From NCBI GenBank assembly GCA_963839745.1, contig CAWIWC010000014.1, forward strand, positions 62,001 through 126,000: 64,000 nucleotides of DNA. Direction: 5' to 3'. This DNA is from JAIBJN01 sp963839745 (GTDB lineage: Bacteria; Actinomycetota; Thermoleophilia; Gaiellales; Gaiellaceae). Position numbers and translations under genes: made by a program. The notes under the pieces were generated by a model that saw only the letters and a list, made by a program, of their open reading frames with translations, was not told the DNA's origin and did no database searches. Of this stretch, positions 26,311-34,129 are shown one piece after another (position 1 is the first letter of the stretch; each line of letters begins with the position of its first letter).

Positions 26311-26631
26311 ATGTCCATGGACATGAACAAGATGCTCCAGCAGGTCCAGCAGATGCAGGCGGACATGCTGAAGGCGCAGGAAGAGCTCGCCAACGAGCGC
26401 GTCGAGGCCAGCGTCGGCGGCGGCATGGTCACCGTGACCGCGAGCGGCGCGGGCGAGATCGTCGGCGTGAAGATCTCGCCCGAGGCGATCGACCCCGACG
26501 ACCCCGAGACGCTCGAGGACCTCGTCCTCGCGGGCGTGAACCAGGCGCTGAAGAACGCCCAGGACCTGGCCCAGTCGAAGCTCGGCGACGTCAGCGGCGG
26601 CCTCAAGGGCCTGGGCCTGCCGGGCCTGTAG
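26311..26631 (+). CDS. ebfC: YbaB/EbfC family nucleoid-associated protein
   Basis: 106 residues. Met/Gln-rich N-terminal helix (MNKMLQQVQQMQADMLKAQ), the VEASVGGGMVTVTASGAGEIVGVKI core and the Gly-Leu-rich tail match the YbaB/EbfC family, which binds DNA as a dimer. The position between dnaX and recR is the conserved one. It starts 3 bp after dnaX and is probably translated from the same mRNA. Confidence 0.95.
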   Translation: MSMDMNKMLQQVQQMQADMLKAQEELANERVEASVGGGMVTVTASGAGEIVGVKISPEAIDPDDPETLEDLVLAGVNQALKNAQDLAQSKLGDVSGGLKGLGLPGL

Positions 26632-26648
26632 TCAAACTATGGGCTGAC

Positions 26649-27239
26649 GTGTTCAGCCCGACCGTCGAAAACCTGATCGCGCAGCTCTCGCGCCTGCCCG
26701 GGATCGGCTCCCGCACGGCTCAGCGCCTGACGTTCCACCTCCTGCGGGTGCCCGAGGAGGAGGCGCTCGCGCTCGCCGAGGCCATCCGCGAGGTGAAGGA
26801 GCGCATCGGCTTCTGCCGCGAGTGCGGGAACCTGACCGAGGAGGAGCTCTGCGTGATCTGCCTCGATACCCGCCGCGACCGCACGGTCGTCTGCGTGGTC
26901 GAGCAGCCCGCCGACGTCCTCTCCATGGAGCGCACGCACGAGTACCGCGGCCTCTACCACGTCCTCGGCGGTGCGCTCTCCCCGCTGGACGGCGTCGAGC
27001 CGCAGCACCTGCGGATCGACGAGCTCCTCGCGCGCGTGGAGAGCAACGGCGTCGAGGAGGTCGTGCTCGCGACCAACCCGAACATGACGGGCGAGGCGAC
27101 GGCGGGCTTCATCGCCGACCGGCTCCGCGGGCGCACCCGCGTGACCCGTCTCGCGAGCGGTCTCCCTGTCGGAGGCGACCTCGAGTACGCGGACGAAGTC
27201 ACGCTCGGACGGGCCTTGGCCGGCCGCCGGGAGATGTGA
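26649..27239 (+). CDS. recR: Recombination mediator RecR
   Basis: 196 residues from GTG 26649, the only reasonable start giving the family N-terminus (FSPTVENLIAQLSRLPGIGSRTAQR, in parts). A helix-hairpin-helix is followed by the Cys4 zinc finger (FCREC ... LCVIC). The Toprim domain (VCVVEQPADVLSMERT, later TNPNMTGEATAGFIADRL) and Walker-like C-terminus follow. With RecF and RecO it loads RecA at gaps. It ends the dnaX operon and is followed by a strong hairpin. Confidence 0.95.
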   Translation: MFSPTVENLIAQLSRLPGIGSRTAQRLTFHLLRVPEEEALALAEAIREVKERIGFCRECGNLTEEELCVICLDTRRDRTVVCVVEQPADVLSMERTHEYRGLYHVLGGALSPLDGVEPQHLRIDELLARVESNGVEEVVLATNPNMTGEATAGFIADRLRGRTRVTRLASGLPVGGDLEYADEVTLGRALAGRREM

Positions 27240-27241
27240 AC

Positions 27242-27270
27242 GGAGGCGAGTGGCCAAGCCACCCGCCTCC
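27242..27270 (+). terminator. Terminator-like hairpin after recR
   Basis: GGAGGCGAGTGGC pairs with GCCACCCGCCTCC (12 of 13 pairs, loop CAA) beginning 3 bp past the recR stop. There is no T-run. It is the likely end of the dnaX-ebfC-recR transcript. Confidence 0.65.
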
Positions 27271-27275
27271 TCCAG

Positions 27276-27402
27276 GTCTCAGCCTGTGCGGCTAACGCCG
27301 CCGCTGAGACACGTGACTTCCACTTCTCGTTTGCATTAAGGAGTGGTGTCTGTATAGAGTGCTCGCGTTGAACCGGGCGGCCTTCGGGTCGGCCGGTTCA
27401 AC
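27276..27402 (+). other. Hairpin-promoter-hairpin cassette between recR and the P450 gene
   Basis: 27276-27310 is an 8-bp inverted repeat GTCTCAGC/GCTGAGAC enclosing a GCGGC/GCCGC stem. It is followed by a promoter-like pair TTGCAT (27331-27336), 16-nt spacer, TATAGA (27353-27358). Immediately downstream is a strong hairpin at 27367-27402 (GTTGAACCG/CGGTTCAAC plus inner pairs, TTCG loop) and then an AT-richer stretch. Either a very short RNA is made or this is a compound terminator. No protein-coding potential is visible. Confidence 0.4.
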
Positions 27403-27428
27403 ATTTAACGGGACGTTTTCGCGAGGCG

Positions 27429-27434
27429 TAGCAT
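27429..27434 (+). promoter_or_regulatory. -10-like hexamer of a probable leaderless promoter for the P450 gene
   Basis: TAGCAT lies 6 nt before ATG 27441. TTTAAC at 27404-27409 is a possible -35 at about 19 nt. There is no Shine-Dalgarno. Confidence 0.42.
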
Positions 27435-27440
27435 TGGCCG

Positions 27441-28667
27441 ATGGCGACCGTCTCCGCCGACGCTGAAGACCTCTTCGCGCCCGAGGTCATCGCCGATCCG
27501 TACTCCTACTTCGGGCACCTCCGCGAGACAGACCCGGTGCACTGGAACCCGCGCGCGGAGATGTGGATCGTCACGCGCTACGAGGACCTCGTGTGGCTCG
27601 TGCGGCACCACGAGCTCTTCTCGTCGGCCGTGATCAAGACCGATCAGCGGCCGCCGCACCCGCCGATCGACGCCGAGGACGGTCCGCTGTTCGAGCAGGT
27701 CCGCGCGTTCCGCTCCGACCAGCTCGTCGAGCACGACCGGCCTGCGCACCTCTCCATGCGGAGCGCCGTGCACGAGTACTTCACGCCGCAGGCGATGGAG
27801 GACTGGCGGCCGTTCGTGCGGGCCGCGGTCGCGGAGCTTCTCGACGAGGCCGAACCCCAGGGGCGGATGGACGTGCTCGAGGCGCTCGCCGCGCCGCTGC
27901 CCGTCCGCGTGATCACGCAGATGATGGGCGTGCCCGAGGAGGACCGCGAGCACCTGCGCCACCTCGCCGACCGGCTCCTCTACATCAACCGCGGCGAGCC
28001 GAACCGCATGAAGCTCCTCATGGAGGGGATCGAGGGGATGATCGAGTACGTCTCCCCGAAGGTCGACGAGCGCGCGGCGACGCCGAGCGACGACTTCATC
28101 TCCGTGCTCGCGGCCGCGGAGAAGGAGGGCGTCTTCACGCGCCACCAGGTGCTCGTCAACACGGCCCTGCTCCTCTTCGCAGGGCACGAGACGACCATGA
28201 ACCTGATCTGCAACGGCACGCTCGCCCTGATCCGGCATCCCGACCAGTGGGAGCAGCTGCGCGCCGACCCGGCCGGCGCAGCGCGGACGGCGACCGAGGA
28301 GTGCCTCCGCTACGACCCGCCGGTGAAGTCGACGCAGCGCATCGCCGCGCAGGACGTCGAGCGGCACGGCAAGACGATCCGCAAGGGCGACCGGATGCGC
28401 TGGATCATGGCCGCCGCCAACCGAGATCCCCGCGCGTTCCAGGACCCGGACCGCTTCGACATCGGTCGCAAGCCCAACCCGCATGTGTCCTTCGGCGCCG
28501 GTATCCACTATTGCCTCGGCGCCTCCCTCGCCCGCATCGAGGGCCAGGAGGTCTTCCGGGCCCTGGCCGAGCGCTTCGGGACGCTCCGGCTCGAGACCGA
28601 GGAGCTCGAGTACGCGCCGAGCATCCAGTTCCGCTCCCTGACTTCTCTGCCGGTGGCCTGGGACTAG
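27441..28667 (+). CDS. Cytochrome P450
   Basis: 408 residues, soluble bacterial class I P450. The I-helix oxygen-binding motif AGHETT lies at about residues 247-252, the ExxR motif in EECLR, and the heme-binding loop FGAGIHYCLGASLAR carries the axial Cys near residue 360. A monooxygenase requiring an electron-transfer partner, it shares one base (TAGTG) with the ferredoxin gene that follows, so the pair is one unit. The substrate is unknown. No reductase gene is adjacent. Confidence 0.94.
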   Translation: MATVSADAEDLFAPEVIADPYSYFGHLRETDPVHWNPRAEMWIVTRYEDLVWLVRHHELFSSAVIKTDQRPPHPPIDAEDGPLFEQVRAFRSDQLVEHDRPAHLSMRSAVHEYFTPQAMEDWRPFVRAAVAELLDEAEPQGRMDVLEALAAPLPVRVITQMMGVPEEDREHLRHLADRLLYINRGEPNRMKLLMEGIEGMIEYVSPKVDERAATPSDDFISVLAAAEKEGVFTRHQVLVNTALLLFAGHETTMNLICNGTLALIRHPDQWEQLRADPAGAARTATEECLRYDPPVKSTQRIAAQDVERHGKTIRKGDRMRWIMAAANRDPRAFQDPDRFDIGRKPNPHVSFGAGIHYCLGASLARIEGQEVFRALAERFGTLRLETEELEYAPSIQFRSLTSLPVAWD

Positions 28668-28891
28668 TGCCCAGGGAGCTGCGCATCACCGTCGACCACG
28701 ACCTCTGCATGGGCAACGGCCAGTGTGTGTTCCTCGCGCCGGAGGTGTTCCGCCACAACGAGAACCGACAGTCCGAGGTCGTCGACCCGGATGGGGCACC
28801 GCGGGAGCGCGTCCTTCAGGCGGCGTCCTACTGCCCCACCGGCGCCATCACCGTGGCGGATGCCGCCACGGACGAGACCCTCTTCCCCTAG
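28667..28891 (+). CDS. [3Fe-4S]-type ferredoxin, P450 redox partner
   Basis: 74 residues from GTG 28667. The cluster ligands are in LCMGNGQCVF (C-x5-C) and the later YCPTGAI, with the second position of the usual 4Fe motif occupied by Gly. That pattern belongs to the 3Fe-4S ferredoxins that feed electrons to actinobacterial P450s. Start and P450 stop overlap by one base, supporting translational coupling. Confidence 0.92.
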   Translation: MPRELRITVDHDLCMGNGQCVFLAPEVFRHNENRQSEVVDPDGAPRERVLQAASYCPTGAITVADAATDETLFP

Positions 28892-28939
28892 AAAGCTTGA
28901 GGGCGCCGGACGGCCCGGCGCCCTGCAAGGCGGGTCGTG

Positions 28940-29452
28940 CTACAGCGGACACTCCGGCCCCGGAGAGGGCTGGTCGATCCGCAGCGGTAGCGCCGGCGTC
29001 TGCTTGGGGACGAGGTAGGTCGCGTAGATGATCAGCGTGTCCGTCCCCTCGTTGCGAGCGAGGTGCACCTCGTCGGGAGACGTGCTGAAGCCGCTCCCGG
29101 CGGCGTAGTTGATCTCGACCGTGCACTTGTTGGCGTGGTAGAGGCTGAGCGTTCCCTGGGCAACGACGTTCACGTTCTCGCCAGGGTGGTAGTGCCAGCC
29201 GAACGTGGCGCCCGGTTCCGCCACGATCTTCTGCGTGACGATCTCGAACGCGCCCTTCGTCCTGATCCGCGCGCTGACGCCGGGGCTGAACTTCGTGAAC
29301 AGCTTCAGCTGCCCCTGCACGTTACCGCGGTAGGTCTCGGCCGTGACTCCCGAGGATGGGGTCGCGATCGCCACGCCGACGGCGACGACCGCGACCAGAA
29401 CCGCCAGGCCGAGAACGGGCACGAGGCGGGTATGCCGCAGCATCCTTCGCAT
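28940..29452 (-). CDS. Exported cupin-like protein
   Basis: 170 residues. An N-terminal signal or anchor helix (VPVLGLAVLVAVVAVGVAIA) precedes a small cupin barrel with the motif FGWHYHPGENVNVVAQGTLSL (given in parts) and PDEVHLARNEG. The histidines could bind a metal. It is divergent from the BTAD regulator gene, whose start lies 115 bp away, which makes it a candidate target of that regulator. No enzymatic role is evident. Confidence 0.72.
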   Translation of the reverse strand: MRRMLRHTRLVPVLGLAVLVAVVAVGVAIATPSSGVTAETYRGNVQGQLKLFTKFSPGVSARIRTKGAFEIVTQKIVAEPGATFGWHYHPGENVNVVAQGTLSLYHANKCTVEINYAAGSGFSTSPDEVHLARNEGTDTLIIYATYLVPKQTPALPLRIDQPSPGPECPL

Positions 29453-29525
29453 CTCTGCTACCTCCGTCTAGTTGTCTCGCCCAGCTCCCTGTGATGAACT
29501 GGGACGTCGGATGCTTGCAATGGGG

Positions 29526-29545
29526 CGTGTGAGAGAACGTGTGAG
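29526..29545. promoter_or_regulatory. Direct repeat CGTGTGAG spaced by 12 bp in the divergent intergenic region
   Basis: CGTGTGAG occurs at 29526-29533 and 29538-29545, a 12-bp period close to one helical turn. SARP/BTAD regulators bind direct repeats with about 11-bp periodicity, so this may be the binding site of the product of the adjacent gene. The assignment is an inference. Confidence 0.3.
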
Positions 29546-29567
29546 GAATCCGGCCGTGGACGTTGGC

Positions 29568-31373
29568 ATGGACCTCAGGATTCACCTCCTAGGCACGCCG
29601 ACCGTCCAGCGAGGCGGACTCCAGGTCGAGGCACCGGCGGGGCGCAAGCACTGGGGCCTGCTCACGTACCTCGTGCGCACCGAGGTTCCCTCGTCCCGCG
29701 AACGCCTCTCGGCCATGCTCTTCCCGGAGGCCGACGACCCGCTCGGCGCCCTCCGCTCGGCGCTCTCGGCCCTCCGTCGCCAACTCGGCCCTCACGCCGA
29801 GGTCGGCGGCAATCCTGTGCGGCTCGCGCTCGGGCCGGCGGCGTTCGTCGACGTCGAGATCCTGCGCACGGGCTCATGGGTGGAAGCGGCCGCGCTGCCC
29901 GGCCTCGGGCACGAGCTTCTCGACGGCATGGCGTTCCGGTCGAGCCCGAGCTTCGAAAACTGGCTCGAGAACGAGCGCCGTCACGTCGCCGGGACGACGG
30001 CCGCCGTGCTCCACGAGGCGGCGCTCGCCCTGCTGGCGCGCGGCGAAGCCGACACCGCGCGGAGCCATGCCGCTCATCTCGTGCGCCTGAATGCGTACGA
30101 CGAGAACGCGCACGTGCTCCTCGTGCGCTGCCTGCGGGCGGTGGGCGACGCCGAGGCTGCGGAGCGCCAGGTGACCGCCTGCACGGAGCTCTTTCGCCGG
30201 GAGCTGGGGATCGAGCCGAGCCCGGCGCTCGCCTCGGCGGCGGCGGAGCCCCTCGCCTCAGTGGGCACGCGCGTCTCCGGGCCCTCGGCGGTGAACGTCC
30301 TCATCGAGACCGGCATGGCCGCCGTGGACGCCGGCGCTCCCGAGGCGGGCGTCGCCCGCCTGCGCGGAGCGGTTGCCTCGGCCCGCCGGGAGGACGATCC
30401 CGTGCTCCTCGCCAGGGCGCTCGTCGGGCTCGGCCGGGCGCTCGTCCACTCGTGCCGCGGCACCGACGAGGAGGGCGCGGAGGCGCTTCACGAGGGCAGC
30501 GTCCTTGCCGAGCGCGTCGGCGAGCGCCGGTTGGCCGCCACGGGCTGGCGGGAGGCCGGGTGGATCCAGTTCCTCCGCGGCCGCTACGACCGCGCGGAGA
30601 CCACGCTCGCCCGCGCGGCGGAGCTCGCGGACGGCGACGAGGAGGAGCTCGCCTGGATCGAGGTCATCCTCGGAACCTGTCGGAGCGACGTGGGTGACTA
30701 CGCGAATGCGACCCGGCTCCTGCTCTCGGCGACGACCCGGAGTGAGCGCCTCCGGCGCCCGGAGGCGCTCGCCTTCGCCTTGACGATGCACGCCAAGCTC
30801 CACGTGCTCCGAGAAGAGCTCGACGAGGCGGCCATCCTCCTCGACCGGGCGCTGGAGCTCGTCGACGCCAGGGGCCTGAACTCGTTCCGCTCCTTGCCGG
30901 AGTCGTTCCGTGCGGAGATCGACCTCAGGCACGGCCACGTGGACGCGGCGGCGGACGCGTTCGAGCACGCGTTCGCGCTCGGCTGCGAGATCGGTGATCC
31001 CTGCTGGGAGAGCATCGCCACGCGCGGGCGAGGGCTGGTCGCCGTCGAGCGAGGGGAGGTCGAGCGAGGGCTGGAGCTCCTGGTCGAAGCGCCCCGGCTC
31101 TGCCGGCGCCTGCCCGACACCTACCTCTGGATCGAGGCCTACGGGCTGGACGCGCTCTGCGGGGCGGCCGTCGAGCACGGCGACGCGTCGGCGAAGCGCT
31201 GGGTCGGAGAGCTCGAGGCGATCGCAGCGAGCCGCGGCCTGCACGACCTCCTCGTGCGTGCGACGGTTCACCGGGCGCGGCTCGGCGAGCCCGGCGCCCT
31301 CGAAGCCGCCCGCTCGCTGGCGGCGCAGGTCGACAACCCCGCTCTCGACGAGCTGCTCGCCTCGGTCGCCTGA
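29568..31373 (+). CDS. BTAD-domain (SARP/AfsR-like) transcriptional activator with TPR-like tail
   Basis: 601 residues from ATG 29568. The N-terminus is an OmpR-like winged helix (MDLRIHLLGTPTVQ ... RLSAMLFPEADDPLGALRSALSALRRQL). It is followed by the bacterial transcriptional activation domain (to about residue 240, GEADTARSHAAHLVRLNAYDENAH). The remaining 350 residues are helical repeats resembling TPRs (DEEELAWIEVILGTCRSDVGDYANA). No NB-ARC ATPase motif is seen. Probably a DNA-binding activator that senses protein or ligand through the repeats. The divergent cupin gene is the obvious candidate target. Confidence 0.82.
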   Translation: MDLRIHLLGTPTVQRGGLQVEAPAGRKHWGLLTYLVRTEVPSSRERLSAMLFPEADDPLGALRSALSALRRQLGPHAEVGGNPVRLALGPAAFVDVEILRTGSWVEAAALPGLGHELLDGMAFRSSPSFENWLENERRHVAGTTAAVLHEAALALLARGEADTARSHAAHLVRLNAYDENAHVLLVRCLRAVGDAEAAERQVTACTELFRRELGIEPSPALASAAAEPLASVGTRVSGPSAVNVLIETGMAAVDAGAPEAGVARLRGAVASARREDDPVLLARALVGLGRALVHSCRGTDEEGAEALHEGSVLAERVGERRLAATGWREAGWIQFLRGRYDRAETTLARAAELADGDEEELAWIEVILGTCRSDVGDYANATRLLLSATTRSERLRRPEALAFALTMHAKLHVLREELDEAAILLDRALELVDARGLNSFRSLPESFRAEIDLRHGHVDAAADAFEHAFALGCEIGDPCWESIATRGRGLVAVERGEVERGLELLVEAPRLCRRLPDTYLWIEAYGLDALCGAAVEHGDASAKRWVGELEAIAASRGLHDLLVRATVHRARLGEPGALEAARSLAAQVDNPALDELLASVA

Positions 31374-31450
31374 GCCGCGGCGTCGGTCCGTCCCGGCCCC
31401 GCACGATCAGGAGGCTGGCGCGCGCACGCTAGGGCTTCGGAGGCGCGCCC

Positions 31451-31456
31451 TACAAT
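31451..31456 (+). promoter_or_regulatory. -10 element of a probable leaderless lysC promoter
   Basis: TACAAT, a close match to the sigma-70-type -10, lies exactly 6 nt before ATG 31463, and there is no Shine-Dalgarno. The -35 region is not recognisable. Confidence 0.5.
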
Positions 31457-31462
31457 CGACGC

Positions 31463-32719
31463 ATGACGGAGACCGCGTACGAGACCCTGCCCGAGATCGA
31501 GCCTGCCGAGCCCAAGTCGAGCGCCGGCACGGTCGTGATGAAGTTCGGCGGGACCTCCGTCGCCGACCCGGACAAGATCCGCAAGGTCGCGGCGCGACTG
31601 GTCGCCACGAAGAAGTCGGGGTCGCGGGTCGTCGCGGTCGTGTCCGCGATGGGCTACCACACCGACGAGCTCCGGGCGCTGGCGCACGAGGTCTCGCCCC
31701 GGCCGGCTCCGCGCGAGCTGGACATGCTCATCTCCGTCGGCGAGCGGATCTCCTGCGCTCTCGTCGCCATGGCGATCTCCGACCTCGGCACGAACGCCAT
31801 CTCCCTCACCGGCTCGCAGGCGGGGATCGTCACCGACACCGCCCACGGGAAGGCCAAGATCATCGAGGTCAAGGCGCACCGCATCAACCGCGCGCTCGAC
31901 GAGGAGCGAATCGTGCTCGTCGCCGGGTTCCAGGGCGTCTCGACGGACTTCGAGGTGACGACGCTCGGGCGGGGCGCCTCCGACCTGACCGCGGTCGCGC
32001 TCGCGGCCGCGCTCGGGGCCGACGGCTGCGAGATCTACACGGACGTCGACGGCGTCTTCACGGCCGACCCGCGCATCGTCCCTGACGCCCGGCTGCTCCA
32101 TGCCGTGAGCTACGAGGAGATGCTCGAGATGGCGGCCTCCGGCGCGAAGGTGCTTCAGCTACGCTCGGTCGAGTTCGCGCGCAACCACGGCGTGATGGTC
32201 CACGTCCGCTCGACGTTCACCGATCAGCCGGGGACCTGGATCAGGGAGGAGGACGCACGGATGCTGGAGAAAGCGTTGATCTCGGGCGTCACGCACACGG
32301 TCGAAGAGGCCGTGTACGCCGTCGAGGGCGTCGGCCCGGCCGAGCTTTTCGAGGCGCTGGCGACAGCCGAGGTGAACGTGGACACGATCATCCAGATGGA
32401 CTCCCGCATCGTCTTCTCCGCCCCGCTCGAAGACCGCCCGCATGCGGACGACGCGTTGAGCTCCCTCGGCGCCACGTACGTGCAGGAGGACGGCCTCGGC
32501 AAGGTGAGCGTCGTGGGCGCCGGCATGAAGAGCCATCCGGGTGTCGCCGCGCGCACGTTCGCGACGCTGCGCGGGCTCGGCGTCACTCCCAAGTTCGTCG
32601 CCACGTCGCCGATCAAGATCGCGTTCTACGTGCCGCACGACGACGTCGAGAAGACCGTGCAGGCGCTGCACGACGCGTTCGACCTCGGCTCGGCGGAGGC
32701 GGAGCGCCAGCATGCCTGA
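31463..32719 (+). CDS. lysC: Aspartate kinase
   Basis: 418 residues. Phosphorylates aspartate, the first step toward lysine, diaminopimelate, threonine and methionine. The kinase fold opens with VVMKFGGTSVADPDK and includes GRGASDLTAVALAAALGADGCEIYTDVDGVFTADPR (in parts). Two C-terminal ACT domains (from about residue 265) would bind feedback inhibitors. The length fits the single-function class. It overlaps asd by 8 bp. An internal in-frame start with its own Shine-Dalgarno is described separately. Confidence 0.95.
   Translation: MTETAYETLPEIEPAEPKSSAGTVVMKFGGTSVADPDKIRKVAARLVATKKSGSRVVAVVSAMGYHTDELRALAHEVSPRPAPRELDMLISVGERISCALVAMAISDLGTNAISLTGSQAGIVTDTAHGKAKIIEVKAHRINRALDEERIVLVAGFQGVSTDFEVTTLGRGASDLTAVALAAALGADGCEIYTDVDGVFTADPRIVPDARLLHAVSYEEMLEMAASGAKVLQLRSVEFARNHGVMVHVRSTFTDQPGTWIREEDARMLEKALISGVTHTVEEAVYAVEGVGPAELFEALATAEVNVDTIIQMDSRIVFSAPLEDRPHADDALSSLGATYVQEDGLGKVSVVGAGMKSHPGVAARTFATLRGLGVTPKFVATSPIKIAFYVPHDDVEKTVQALHDAFDLGSAEAERQHA
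32261..32719 (+). CDS. Possible separately translated regulatory (beta) subunit of aspartate kinase
   Basis: Within lysC, ATG 32261 (codon 267) is preceded by AGGGAGGAGG at 32243-32252 with about 8 nt spacing, a better Shine-Dalgarno than most real starts in the window. Translation would give a 152-residue protein consisting of the two ACT domains (MLEKALISGV onward). Nested alpha/beta aspartokinase genes of this type are known in Bacillus and Corynebacterium. Whether the internal start is used here is an inference. Confidence 0.45.
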   Translation: MLEKALISGVTHTVEEAVYAVEGVGPAELFEALATAEVNVDTIIQMDSRIVFSAPLEDRPHADDALSSLGATYVQEDGLGKVSVVGAGMKSHPGVAARTFATLRGLGVTPKFVATSPIKIAFYVPHDDVEKTVQALHDAFDLGSAEAERQHA

Positions 32720-33653
32720 CCTGCGCATCGGCGTCGTGGGCGCCACCGGCGCGGTCGGGACGGTGACGCTCGAGCTCCTCGCCGAGCGCGGCTTCGCCGA
32801 CGTCCGCGCGTTCGCCTCGTCACGCTCCGCCGGCTCGAGCGTCCGCTTCGGGGACGGCGAGCTGGTCGTCGAGGAAGCGACGCCGGAGACCCTGGCCGCA
32901 GGCGACCTCGACCTCGTCTTCTTCTCGGTCGGGACGGAGGCGAGCCGCGAGCTCGTCCCCCACGCTGTCCGAGGCGGCGCGGTCGCGATCGACAAGTCCG
33001 ACGCCTACCGGCTCCAGGACGGCATCCCGCTCGTGGTGGCGGGCGTCAACGACCACGTCCTGAACGGCGACGAGATCGTCGCCAACCCGAACTGCTCTGC
33101 GATGCAGCTCACCTGTGCCCTCGCTCCGCTGCACGAGGCCGCCGGCCTCGAGCGCGTGCGCCTCGCCACCTACCAGTCGGCCTCGGGCGCCGGCGACGCG
33201 GGCATCCAGAAGCTCCAGGCGATCGCCCCGACGGAGGGTGACCTCTCGATGGACTGGGAGCTCGACGGCGAGGAGTTCAGCGAGGAATGGAAGCTCCGCG
33301 CGGAGACGCGCAAGATCCTCGGCCTCCCCGACCTGGCGCTGCACGCGACGTGCGTGCGCGTGCCGATCCTCGTCGGCCACTCCCAGGCGGTGTGGGTCGA
33401 GACGCGCGAGCCGCTCTCGCCCGACGAGGCCCGCGAGGCCCTGGCCGCTTCGGAGCAGGTCGAGCTCGCCGACCTCCCCACTCCGGGGCAGGCCGCCGGC
33501 GGCGACAAGGTGCTCGTCGGCCGGATCAGGCGCGACACGGCGGGCGACGGCCTCGCGCTCTGGGTCGTCAACGACAACCTGCGCAAGGGCGCGGCGCTGA
33601 ACGCCGTGCAGATCGCCGAGCTGCTGCTGGCCCGGCGGCTACTTGCCGCGTAG
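32712..33653 (+). CDS. asd: Aspartate-semialdehyde dehydrogenase
   Basis: 313 residues from ATG 32712. Reduces aspartyl phosphate with NADPH. The nucleotide-binding GVVGATGAVGTVTLELLAERGF (in parts) opens the protein. The catalytic Cys is in NPNCSAMQL (about residue 122), then the substrate-binding segment SASGAGDAGIQ, and the C-terminal HSQAVWVE with the catalytic His. It follows lysC with overlapping ends, the usual actinobacterial order, and ends with 15 bp of convergent overlap. Confidence 0.95.
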   Translation: MPDLRIGVVGATGAVGTVTLELLAERGFADVRAFASSRSAGSSVRFGDGELVVEEATPETLAAGDLDLVFFSVGTEASRELVPHAVRGGAVAIDKSDAYRLQDGIPLVVAGVNDHVLNGDEIVANPNCSAMQLTCALAPLHEAAGLERVRLATYQSASGAGDAGIQKLQAIAPTEGDLSMDWELDGEEFSEEWKLRAETRKILGLPDLALHATCVRVPILVGHSQAVWVETREPLSPDEAREALAASEQVELADLPTPGQAAGGDKVLVGRIRRDTAGDGLALWVVNDNLRKGAALNAVQIAELLLARRLLAA

Positions 33654-34094
33654 GCGCTGCCCGAGCCCGACAGCCGCCAGGCCGGTGAGCGCGATCGCCG
33701 CGCCGAGCTCCGCGAGCCACCAGTTGCCGAGGTGGTGCTCGGCGGCACGGCAGTTGACGGCGAGCGGGATCAGGAGCAGGCCGGCCAGGGTCGCCCCGGC
33801 GAACCCCATCCTCCCGAAGATCGCGCCGAGGCCGGCGGCGCCGAGCAGGAGGCCGATCATCACCAGCTCGACCGCGATGGCCCACGTCGCCCAGGCCATG
33901 CCCGGCTCGGGAGGCGGCGCGAAGCTCGTGGCGACGAAGAAGGCGACCCATCCGGCTGCGACCAGCCCGCCGGGGACGAGCGGCAGTCTTCGCCGTCTCG
34001 CAGGCGTGGGCTTCGGCTCTTCCGCGGCGGGAGCGGCCCACAGCTCCTCCAGCGCCTGGATCTCGTCGATGCGGTCCCGGGTCGTCGTCGGCAT
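33639..34094 (-). CDS. Small multi-helix membrane protein, unknown
   Basis: 151 residues. A hydrophilic N-terminus (about 1-38, with IDEIQALEELW) precedes about four hydrophobic helices (LVAAGWVAFFVATS, WAIAVELVMIGLLLGAAGLGAIF, GATLAGLLLIPLAVNC, LGAAIALTGLAAVGLG). Family not recognised. It lies between asd (convergent) and the MFS transporter. Confidence 0.62.
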   Translation of the reverse strand: MPTTTRDRIDEIQALEELWAAPAAEEPKPTPARRRRLPLVPGGLVAAGWVAFFVATSFAPPPEPGMAWATWAIAVELVMIGLLLGAAGLGAIFGRMGFAGATLAGLLLIPLAVNCRAAEHHLGNWWLAELGAAIALTGLAAVGLGQRLRGK

Positions 34095-34129
34095 CTCCGG
34101 CCTCCTTCAAATCGCCTACGGCCAGGGTA

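Noticed and set aside
24534..26648. Long plus-strand frame running from 24534 into recR, suggesting a 901-residue protein.
   Set aside because: It overlaps dnaX and ebfC out of frame and overlaps the SRP RNA; only the part from GTG 26649 has RecR sequence.
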